Part shown: positions 1-6,293 of the stretch, piece after piece
Layout: the number at the start of each line of letters is the position of its first letter
How positions within the stretch are numbered: position 1 is the stretch's first letter
NCBI GenBank assembly: GCA_045636205.1
Contig: JAZTXE010000019.1
Span: 1 to 19,786, forward strand
From: JAZRUF01 sp045636205
GTDB taxonomy: Bacteria; Bacillota; Clostridia; Oscillospirales; JAAYXM01
Reading direction: 5' to 3'
Length of the DNA: 19,786 nt
The notes under the pieces: generated by a model
What the model was told of the DNA's origin: nothing
Databases searched by the model: none
Seen by the model: only the letters and a program-made list of their open reading frames with translations
Made by a program: the position numbers and the translations under genes

Positions 1-755
1 TCAAGCTCCTGAGCGTTTTCAATGTGAATCACATTATCGCAGACTGTACTGCATATTTTTATTAGTCCGCGGGTATTAGAGCTTGTCCTATCCCCGATTA
101 CTACCATCATATCCGAACAAGATGCAAGTGCTTCAGCTTCCATCTGCCGTTTACTCGTAGCAAAACATATTGTATCAAATATTTGATGATTTGTACACTC
201 TTTTTTTATAATTTCCAAGCAATTTTCCCAAAACTTTCGCCCGATAGTAGTCTGCGCAACAACGCAAACCCTTTGAGTTGCAAGGTCTTGAACCTCTTTC
301 AATCCTTCTTTTAACTGTTCTTCATTTTCAAAGACGAGAGCCCCTTCGCACTGCCCGGAAATACCTAAAACCTCAGGATGAGAGCGTGCGCCGATAATAA
401 TTATTTTCTCACCTGCCGCGGCATGCTCACGCACTATCTTGTGTATTTTCTCGACATACGGGCATGTAGCATCAACATATTTTATTCCGCGCCTGTCAAG
501 TTCCTCGCAGATGGATGCCGGAACACCGTGAGAGCGTATTACGGCAAGGGTTCCCTCGGGTATATCCGAAACATTGTCAACACTCGGAACACCCAGTCCC
601 TTAAGATGCTCAACAACATGCGTATTATGTATTACAGGTCCAAGTGTACACGCACGCTCGCCGTTTTTTCCCAAATCTTCGGCAATTTGAACCGCACGTC
701 GGACTCCGAAGCAAAAACCTGCGCTTTTTGCTAATGTTATTTCCCTATCCTGCAT
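1..755 (-). CDS. ispH: 4-hydroxy-3-methylbut-2-enyl diphosphate reductase IspH (C-terminus cut by window edge)
   Basis: This enzyme catalyses the last step of the MEP pathway, reducing HMBPP to IPP and DMAPP with a [4Fe-4S] cluster. I translated 251 codons from the ATG at 755. The three cluster cysteines are visible: C15 in SAGFCFGVRRAV, C98 in DATCP and C197 in DTICFAT. Other family motifs are RSHGV (about 74-78), SHPEV with H126 and E128, QTT near 168 and SSNTRG near 225. GGAG, inside the end of plsC, lies 8 nt before the ATG. Only 2 bp separate it from plsC, so it is probably co-transcribed. The frame is open at base 1. In many Clostridia IspH is followed by, or fused to, ribosomal protein S1, and this window cannot say which applies. 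The identification itself is secure. Confidence 0.97.
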   Translation of the reverse strand, partial: MQDREITLAKSAGFCFGVRRAVQIAEDLGKNGERACTLGPVIHNTHVVEHLKGLGVPSVDNVSDIPEGTLAVIRSHGVPASICEELDRRGIKYVDATCPYVEKIHKIVREHAAAGEKIIIIGARSHPEVLGISGQCEGALVFENEEQLKEGLKEVQDLATQRVCVVAQTTIGRKFWENCLEIIKKECTNHQIFDTICFATSKRQMEAEALASCSDMMVVIGDRTSSNTRGLIKICSTVCDNVIHIENAQEL

Positions 756-757
756 TT

Positions 758-1348
758 TTATTTCTCCTGCTTCAATCGCATTATTTCATCAAAGACCGCC
801 AATGCAGTACTTATATAATTCTCATTATTAGAGCCTTTGGATGTTATAGGCATCATAGGCTTTCCGATGACTATACGTGTTTTCCTCAATATGCCTTTAT
901 TACCCGATATATATACCGGAAGAATCGGAGCATTAGCACGTGCCGCAATCATTCCGACACCCATCTTTACATTTTCGCGGTGTGCCTTTTCCTCTGAAAT
1001 TCTCGTGCCTTCTGGGAACATCATCAGTCTTTCACCGTTTTTAAGAACCTTAAGGCAAGTGCGTATCGTAGATAAATCCGTACTCTCGCGGTTTACCGGT
1101 ATTACACCGATTTTATGTAAAAGCCATGCAAGCATTTTATTTTTAAATATCTCCTGCTTTGCCATGAAGCGAAATTGCTTTCGTGGACCTACCCCCACGG
1201 CAAGAACAACCGGATCAAGCCACGACGTATGATTTGCACATACTACCACTGCACCGTCGGGAAGGTTTTCTTTTCCGCTAACTTTTATACGGAAAAGGAA
1301 GCAAAAAATCGGTTTTAGTATAGCTACTGCAATTTTATAAAGCAGCAT
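758..1348 (-). CDS. plsC: 1-acyl-sn-glycerol-3-phosphate acyltransferase (PlsC family)
   Basis: Predicted to acylate lysophosphatidic acid to phosphatidic acid at the inner face of the membrane, a step in phospholipid synthesis. At 196 aa it is a typical short bacterial PlsC. It shows the catalytic HX4D motif in NHTSWLD (H40, D45) and the substrate-binding FPEGTR motif at 111-116. A hydrophobic N-terminus (about 1-20) should sit at the membrane. The ATG at 1348 lies inside the end of cmk (14-bp overlap) and is preceded by AAGGAG about 10 nt upstream, so translation is probably coupled to cmk. The cmk-plsC-ispH order is common in Clostridia. The exact acyl donor (acyl-ACP or acyl-CoA) cannot be read from the sequence. 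Confidence 0.93.
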   Translation of the reverse strand: MLLYKIAVAILKPIFCFLFRIKVSGKENLPDGAVVVCANHTSWLDPVVLAVGVGPRKQFRFMAKQEIFKNKMLAWLLHKIGVIPVNRESTDLSTIRTCLKVLKNGERLMMFPEGTRISEEKAHRENVKMGVGMIAARANAPILPVYISGNKGILRKTRIVIGKPMMPITSKGSNNENYISTALAVFDEIMRLKQEK

Positions 1349-2018
1349 TTCCCATTCTCTCCTTTACAACGGCAGTTATTACGGCAACGCTTTCTTCGAG
1401 AGTATTGCCGGTTGTATCAATAACTATCGCGTCATCTGCAGGTTTAAGAGGGGCTACCGCTCGGCTTGAGTCCCTATCGTCACGGCTTATAATATCACGC
1501 AATACAGTCTCAAACTCCACCTTCTGCCCTTTTTCATCAAGCTCCAAATGACGTCTTTTTGCTCTGTCCTCTGAAGATGCTGTGAGGAAAATTTTAATCT
1601 CTGCATCCGGAAGCACAACCGTTCCTATGTCTCTACCGTCCATTATAACGCTGTGTTTTTTTGCAAATGCACGCTGCATCTCCAAAAGAAATGCACGCAC
1701 TGCGGGTATTGCAGACACAGCCGATGCCCACTGAGAAATATCATGCATTCTTATCTCCGCTGTAACATCCTCGCCGTTTAAAAGCATTTGCTGACTCTGC
1801 GAGGTATGATTTATCTCAATACCAATATCCTTAAGGCAAACCTCAACTTTAGCCTCATCAGTCAAGTCCGCGCCTATACGCTTCATGTACAAACCCACTG
1901 TACGGTATATAGCGCCGGTATCCACATAAATAAATCCGAGCTTCTGCGCTATTATTTTAGAAATGGTACTTTTCCCCGCGCCTGACGGCCCGTCTATGGC
2001 AACAGCTATTTTTTTCAT
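1335..2018 (-). CDS. cmk: (d)CMP kinase
   Basis: Phosphorylates CMP and dCMP with ATP in pyrimidine nucleotide metabolism; cytosolic. The protein is 227 aa, the usual length. It has a P-loop IDGPSGAGKST near residues 8-18, the motif DTGAIYRT near 33-40 and the CMP-kinase signature DGRDIGTVVLPDAEIK, followed by a lid rich in Arg and Lys (EDRAKRRHLEL). GGTGG sits 6 nt before the ATG at 2018. It follows the HutP-family gene by 29 bp and overlaps plsC by 14 bp, so it sits in the middle of the second operon. Confidence 0.97.
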   Translation of the reverse strand: MKKIAVAIDGPSGAGKSTISKIIAQKLGFIYVDTGAIYRTVGLYMKRIGADLTDEAKVEVCLKDIGIEINHTSQSQQMLLNGEDVTAEIRMHDISQWASAVSAIPAVRAFLLEMQRAFAKKHSVIMDGRDIGTVVLPDAEIKIFLTASSEDRAKRRHLELDEKGQKVEFETVLRDIISRDDRDSSRAVAPLKPADDAIVIDTTGNTLEESVAVITAVVKERMGNAAL

Positions 2019-2047
2019 ACTCTTCCACCAATCCTTATAAAAAGATT

Positions 2048-2455
2048 TTATATAACGCGATGTCCTATACCTATTGCAATCTCATTTAAGTGCACCAAAC
2101 CCACACCGAAATACATGGCAACCCCCACATGACCGTCCTGGCGGACGATGGCAATTTTGCCGCCGATATTGAGTCCCATAGCCTTGGAATTAACCTGAGT
2201 TATAGCCTCGTGCGCCGCACCTGCGACAGCGCCTTCCTCGTGATGCGACTCACTTATTACACCCTCTCGCTTAGCCGCGACAATCGCGCGTTCAATTATC
2301 TTTCCAACCGAGCTAATATAGTCCCCGCCGAAATTGGCAGCAGCAGCTTGCGCACCTGACTTGCGAAGCTCAGCTATCATCGCCTTTTCTTCCTCAATAC
2401 TCGACGTAACCGCAAGGCGGATTGAGGATGCCATTATTTCCTTACTGCTAATCAT
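2048..2455 (-). CDS. HutP-family protein
   Basis: A 135-aa protein resembling the HutP family, whose Bacillus subtilis member is a histidine- and Mg-dependent RNA-binding antiterminator of the hut operon. The N-terminal half has two helices and AANFGGDYISSVGKIIERA. The middle carries GVISESHHEEGAVAGAAHEA (about 65-84). The C-terminus, GLVHLNEIAIGIGH (119-132), matches the end of B. subtilis HutP around its ligand His138. The His73/His77 pair of B. subtilis is not in register; His71-His72-Glu73-Glu74 and His82 are nearby. I chose the ATG at 2455 because GGAGGT lies 9 nt upstream; the frame stays open to 2521, but that extension is not family-like. No histidine-utilisation gene is in view, so the role here is unknown. 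Family assignment is from remembered sequence similarity. Confidence 0.8.
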   Translation of the reverse strand: MISSKEIMASSIRLAVTSSIEEEKAMIAELRKSGAQAAAANFGGDYISSVGKIIERAIVAAKREGVISESHHEEGAVAGAAHEAITQVNSKAMGLNIGGKIAIVRQDGHVGVAMYFGVGLVHLNEIAIGIGHRVI

Positions 2456-2464
2456 TTTAACCGT

Positions 2465-2470
2465 ACCTCC
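2465..2470 (-). promoter_or_regulatory. Ribosome binding site deciding the HutP-family start
   Basis: GGAGGT on the minus strand lies 9 nt before the ATG at 2455. It supports a 135-aa protein rather than the 157-aa reading that begins at 2521 inside the flavoprotein gene. Confidence 0.8.
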
Positions 2471-2475
2471 GTGCT

Positions 2476-3705
2476 TCAAATTTGGGTAGATGCAATAGCG
2501 GCGGCATAACCGGTAGACCACGCAATTTGAAGATTGAAACCGCCTGTATATCCGTCTGCATCCAATATTTCACCTGCAAAGTACAATCCCTTTACAAGTT
2601 TTGATTCCATGGTTTTTGGTTTAATCTGCTTTAGTGAAACTCCTCCTGAAGTAATTACCGCTTCTTCAATCGGCCGTTTCCCTGAAACTTCAATCGAAAA
2701 GCCTTTGAGCGTTTCAATAAGCTTCTTTCTCTGCTCGCGGCTTACCGAATGAACCTTATCATCCATGTAAAGCCCTGATTTTTCAACAACCGGAGCAATC
2801 ATCTTGCCAGGCAGAAGCGCACCCAAGGCATTGCCTAAATCTTTGTTTTTACGTTCTTCAAAATCCCTTAAAATACGTGCATCAAGCTTCTTTTCGTCAA
2901 GTGCCGGCTTTAAATCCAGCTCTATCCTGTATTTTTCTGAAGTACGCATATGTGCACTCGCAGAGAGCACCAATGGACCTGATACCCCGAAATGGGTAAA
3001 CAACATCTCTCCAAGCTCTGAAAATAAGAGCTTATTTTTTGAGTTATACAACTTCAAAACTACATTTTTCAAAGTAAGACCTTGCATACGTTTGCAGAGT
3101 CCGGGTTCTGCCACAAGCGGAACCAGCGATGCCGCAGGCGGTATAATTTCATGCCCGAGCTTTTGCGCCATGCGGTAACCGTCTCCGGTTGAGCCGGTTA
3201 AAGGATAGCTCATGCCACCGGTAGCCAAAATCGCCGCATCGCAGTCATATACCTTGCCGGAGGCACGCACACCGCACACTGCGCCATCATCAACGATTAT
3301 TTCATCAACCCGCGCATTGTATATAACGTTTACTCCTTGCTCTTTCATAAATCGCTGCAGAGCCTCGGTTATATCGCGTGCTCTGTCCGACACCGGAAAC
3401 ACTCGCCCACCGCGTTCTACCTTAAGTTCCACTCCGAGCCTCTCAAAAAAATCTACTACGTCTTCAGGTGAAAACCCTGAGAACGCACTGTAGAGAAATC
3501 TTCCGTCGCCCGGAATATTTTGCATCAATGTATCCATATCGCAGGCATTGGTCACATTACAACGACCTTTACCGGTTATATTTAGTTTTTTGCCCGGCAT
3601 GGGATTTCTCTCAAGCAGCAAAACTTCCGCGCCGTATGCCGCTGCAAATCCCGCTGCAATCATTCCCGCAGGACCTGCACCTATTACAATTACTTTTTTA
3701 TTCAT
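2476..3705 (-). CDS. NAD(P)/FAD-dependent oxidoreductase, HI0933/YhiN/BaiN family
   Basis: A flavoprotein of 409 aa with a Rossmann FAD-binding start, VIVIGAGPAGMIAAGF (GAGPAG at 9-14), then KKLNITGKGRCNVTN (39-53), GGRVFPVSDRA, LATGGMSYPLTGSTGDG and the C-terminal FAD motif GEILDADGYTGGFNLQ. This architecture is that of the HI0933 family. Members have been named aminoacetone oxidase-like, RdsA/YhiN, and BaiN, the last proposed to act on bile-acid intermediates in Clostridium scindens. The physiological substrate is not established for most members, so I give no symbol. The frame stays open 25 codons further upstream, but the FAD fold begins directly after the ATG at 3705. The gene overlaps the end of the RpiR-family regulator by 8 bp, which suggests co-translation. 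Confidence 0.9.
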   Translation of the reverse strand: MNKKVIVIGAGPAGMIAAGFAAAYGAEVLLLERNPMPGKKLNITGKGRCNVTNACDMDTLMQNIPGDGRFLYSAFSGFSPEDVVDFFERLGVELKVERGGRVFPVSDRARDITEALQRFMKEQGVNVIYNARVDEIIVDDGAVCGVRASGKVYDCDAAILATGGMSYPLTGSTGDGYRMAQKLGHEIIPPAASLVPLVAEPGLCKRMQGLTLKNVVLKLYNSKNKLLFSELGEMLFTHFGVSGPLVLSASAHMRTSEKYRIELDLKPALDEKKLDARILRDFEERKNKDLGNALGALLPGKMIAPVVEKSGLYMDDKVHSVSREQRKKLIETLKGFSIEVSGKRPIEEAVITSGGVSLKQIKPKTMESKLVKGLYFAGEILDADGYTGGFNLQIAWSTGYAAAIASTQI

Positions 3706-4564
3706 TGTCAAGCTTCTCATACACCTCGTACTCATCCCAGATTTTCTCCAATCGGTCGAGTGTTTTTGAAATCTCTTCATTCTTTCGCATACTTATTGCA
3801 ACTATCAGCGCATTTACAAGGCTAAAGGGCGCTACGAGCGAATCGGCAAAAGAAACCATGTCACTTTTCGCATAGAGCATGTGGCTTGCATACTGCTTTA
3901 GCGGCGAATAGTGGCTGTCGGTTATTCCAATAACCTGAGCTGAACGGTCAACCGCATAGTGCATCGCCTTTAACGTGCGTGTGGAATATCTGGGAAACGA
4001 CGCGGCTATAAGCACGTCATCTTCAGATATATCAATAATCTGCTCAAATATTTCGCTTATGCTTATAGTCCCGACTACGCGTACATCCGGGAAAATAAGA
4101 TTAAAATAAAAACCTATAAAATTTGTAAGCGTCGCCGCCGAGCGTACACCGATTATATATATTCTGCGCGCTTTGAGTATGGCATCTACTACCTGATTAA
4201 ACTCTTCACGGTCTATTTCCGCAAGGGTTTTTGTTATATTGTCAACATCCGCCTGTAAAACCATATCAAGCAAGTTATTATCGCGCAGGCGCGTGTTTGC
4301 AACCTCAATTCGCTGGACAGACGTAAGCTTATTGCGGATTATTCCCTGTATCGCCTTTTGCATGGCGGGATAACCGTCAAATCCGAGCTCTGCCGCAAAG
4401 CGCACAACCGTGGATTCACTTACGTTTATAGTTGCACCAAGACGTGCCGCGGTCATAAACGCAGCTTTATCATAATTTTCAATAATATACTTTGCAATCA
4501 ATTTTTGGCTTTTCGAATATCCGTCCAGTCCGTTTTCCAATTTTTTCAGGATATTGTTTTCCAT
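3698..4564 (-). CDS. MurR/RpiR family transcriptional regulator (HTH plus SIS domain)
   Basis: A DNA-binding regulator of 288 aa. The N-terminal HTH_6-type domain (about 1-77) includes the recognition region INVSESTVVRFAAELGFDGY (46-65). The C-terminal SIS domain (about 132-262) begins with RRIYIIGVRSA and contains DVLIAASFPRYSTRT. SIS domains bind phosphosugars in characterised relatives such as MurR and RpiR; the ligand here is unknown. It opens the second operon: a 93-bp gap with a terminator-like hairpin lies upstream, and AGGAGG precedes the ATG at 4564. The next gene, the HI0933-family flavoprotein, overlaps it by 8 bp. No sugar-phosphate enzyme or transporter is adjacent, so the target genes cannot be inferred beyond possible self-regulation. 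Confidence 0.92.
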   Translation of the reverse strand: MENNILKKLENGLDGYSKSQKLIAKYIIENYDKAAFMTAARLGATINVSESTVVRFAAELGFDGYPAMQKAIQGIIRNKLTSVQRIEVANTRLRDNNLLDMVLQADVDNITKTLAEIDREEFNQVVDAILKARRIYIIGVRSAATLTNFIGFYFNLIFPDVRVVGTISISEIFEQIIDISEDDVLIAASFPRYSTRTLKAMHYAVDRSAQVIGITDSHYSPLKQYASHMLYAKSDMVSFADSLVAPFSLVNALIVAISMRKNEEISKTLDRLEKIWDEYEVYEKLDNE

Positions 4565-4600
4565 ATGTTTTTACCCCTCCTCTTATTCTAAAACAGGGTA

Positions 4601-4631
4601 CTTATATATTTTATTCATTTTTTCCAAAAAA
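4601..4631 (-). promoter_or_regulatory. Possible promoter for the rpiR-to-ispH operon
   Basis: After the terminator-like hairpin the minus strand is very AT-rich. A TATATA box at 4603-4608 lies 17 nt from the T-rich 4626-4631, and TTGGAA at 4622-4627 lies 15 nt from TATAAG (4601-4606). TAGAAT nearer the start codon (about 4583-4588) is an alternative -10. No clean TTGACA is present. Position between two operons is the main argument. Confidence 0.3.
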
Positions 4632-4648
4632 GGCAAGCATGTTTTGCC
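4626..4648 (-). terminator. Short Rho-independent terminator candidate after the RNase M5-like gene
   Basis: Read on the minus strand this is GGCAA, a 7-nt loop, TTGCC, then TTTTTT. It starts 9 nt after the stop codon of the RNase M5-like gene. The 5-bp stem is short, so termination may be partial, but placement and the T-run fit the end of the long upstream operon. Confidence 0.55.
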
Positions 4649-4657
4649 AAAACAAAA

Positions 4658-5260
4658 TCACTTCATTTCGGTTATTTTTTTGACGATAGCGCGGTATTCA
4701 TCCTTCGTTATCAGAAGATTCATCGCTTCAAGCAATGCATTTGCACTCATTCCGCTCGGAAATCCGAGCTCAAGCGTCAACTTTTCGCGAAGCTTGCTGC
4801 TCTCCGCACCGCCTGATAATCCATCCTCATACATATCAAGCTTTGTAATTTGACAGTTACTCTCATTTTTCTCATCTTCGCCGACAAACGTTGCTCCGCA
4901 TTTTCGGAGCGCATCAATTATTATCTCGTCGCAAACACCCTCAACGCCGAGTATACCCTCTTTTGATTTCTGTGTTTTGCGTTTTTCTTTACCCTCTATA
5001 CATGGGATATATGCGTGCTTTAAGTATTTCCCGGGCAATATTCCACGCAGATGGTTGCGTATTAAAAAACCCGCACTGTCGCTGTCGGTAAGCACTATAA
5101 GCCCGTTTTTTTCACCGAGTTTTCTGAGTAGTTGTCTCTTCTCCGCATCTTTAAATATTCCAAACCCCGAGGTTTCAACGACTTGCGCATCTATTATCTG
5201 CTTTAGCTTATTCTTGTCATACCGACCTTCGACAATTATCGTTTCTTTAATCGAGAGCAT
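4658..5260 (-). CDS. RNase M5-like TOPRIM protein (DUF4093 type)
   Basis: A 200-aa homolog of ribonuclease M5, which trims 5S rRNA precursors in Bacillus. The N-terminal TOPRIM domain shows the catalytic glutamate in VEGRYDK (E11) and the DxD motif in LTDSDSAG (D59, D61), followed by LPGKYLKHAYIP and GILGVEGV, which match the family's PG-KHAF and GVE motifs. The C-terminal half aligns end to end with RnmV (ITKLDMYEDGLSGGAESSKL and following). It begins in a TAATG overlap with holA. In Bacillus rnmV is next to ksgA, not holA, and the pattern EGRYDK/DSDSAG differs from Bacillus EGRDDT/DPDFPG, so this could be a paralog with another RNA substrate. The symbol is withheld for that reason. Confidence 0.82.
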   Translation of the reverse strand: MLSIKETIIVEGRYDKNKLKQIIDAQVVETSGFGIFKDAEKRQLLRKLGEKNGLIVLTDSDSAGFLIRNHLRGILPGKYLKHAYIPCIEGKEKRKTQKSKEGILGVEGVCDEIIIDALRKCGATFVGEDEKNESNCQITKLDMYEDGLSGGAESSKLREKLTLELGFPSGMSANALLEAMNLLITKDEYRAIVKKITEMK

Positions 5261-6291
5261 TACAGACCCTCCCCGGTATCATGAGCCAAGCGCGCTATGA
5301 GAAACTCTATAACCTCACTCTTTCCGCCGAGCTTTAACTCTGCATCAGCCTCAAGGCATAAGCGAATGCCCATCTCTACCCAATCAAGGCTTATACGTGA
5401 AGCGGTTCTGAGTAAAAGCTTTGCCGGATAGTCTGACTTCATGCCCCAAATGCGCATAATTTCACCCGCGCCCTGACCTTTACGCAAGACAAGACACGCT
5501 GTATGCAATTGTCTGAACTGGCGCCCTATAAGCGCAGCAATTTGTATAGGCTCCTGATTGAGCGTTTCAAGCTTTTGCGCTATCTCCATCGCCTGCTGAT
5601 ATTTTTTTGCAGCAACCGCATCAGTCAAATCAAATACAACCGCTTCAGGATTTGGCGATGCAACCGCATCAATATCACTGCGGGTTATTTCGCTTTTCTT
5701 TGAATATGCTCCTACCTTTTCAATCTCAGGTATAAGCCCCTGCATCAATCCGCCGCAGTAAAATATCATATAATCGGCAAGCTCGTTTGATATTTCGCGG
5801 TTTAAAGCGCGGAATCTGCGTTTTACCCACGATATAAGGTCGCTGCGTCCTGCACGTTGGAAGTTTACTACATCGCCGTTTTTAACTAGTGTCTGATAAA
5901 GCTTCATACGTTTATCCGGCTTACACGTCAGATTTGCATAAACAAATATCAGGCAGCAATAGTCAGGCATATCCGAAAATATTTCTTCCAGTTGTGTGCG
6001 ATATTGCTCATTAGCTTTAAAAATATCAAAATCGCGGACAATAACCAGTTTTTTCTCGCTCATTGCCGGATAACTGTCAATCGCCTCAGTCAGTACATCA
6101 ACGCCTATTTCCCCTTCAAATTCTATCAGGTTAAATTCCGGCATTTGGTCTCCGACTACCTGCTTTCGCATTACGTCCAGATAATGCTCACGCAAATATG
6201 CCTCCTCACCGTAGAACAAATACAATCTGCCCGGATTATTTCCTTTTATATCCGTTTTAAGCTTGTTAAGCCCATTCTTATCTTCTGCCAC
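5260..6291 (-). CDS. holA: DNA polymerase III subunit delta
   Basis: The clamp-loader delta subunit, which opens the beta sliding clamp during replication. The protein is 343 aa, typical for Firmicutes HolA. It starts with the degenerate AAA+ fold, RLYLFYGEEAYLREHYL (residues about 22-38), followed by KKLVIVRDFDIFK and LIFVYANLTCKPDKRMKLY. The C-terminal collar helices include QPIQIAAL-type EPIQIAALIGRQFRQLH. The delta subunit normally lacks a working Walker A lysine, and none is seen. The start is a GTG at 6291 with AGGAGGG 6 nt upstream, overlapping the last codons of comEC. The comEC-holA neighbourhood is conserved in Firmicutes. The stop overlaps the next gene's ATG by one base. Confidence 0.94.
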   Translation of the reverse strand: MAEDKNGLNKLKTDIKGNNPGRLYLFYGEEAYLREHYLDVMRKQVVGDQMPEFNLIEFEGEIGVDVLTEAIDSYPAMSEKKLVIVRDFDIFKANEQYRTQLEEIFSDMPDYCCLIFVYANLTCKPDKRMKLYQTLVKNGDVVNFQRAGRSDLISWVKRRFRALNREISNELADYMIFYCGGLMQGLIPEIEKVGAYSKKSEITRSDIDAVASPNPEAVVFDLTDAVAAKKYQQAMEIAQKLETLNQEPIQIAALIGRQFRQLHTACLVLRKGQGAGEIMRIWGMKSDYPAKLLLRTASRISLDWVEMGIRLCLEADAELKLGGKSEVIEFLIARLAHDTGEGL

Positions 6292-6293
6292 GC

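Noticed and set aside
378..997. Two overlapping plus-strand frames opposite ispH and plsC
   Set aside because: The opposite strand encodes IspH with all three cluster cysteines and PlsC with both motifs; these are shadows.
2456..2521. Upstream extension of the HutP-family protein by 22 codons
   Set aside because: It overlaps the flavoprotein end and lies upstream of a strong GGAGGT site placed for the ATG at 2455.
3706..3780. Upstream extension of the flavoprotein by 25 codons
   Set aside because: It would run further back into the regulator gene, has no family similarity, and the FAD-binding fold starts right after the ATG at 3705.
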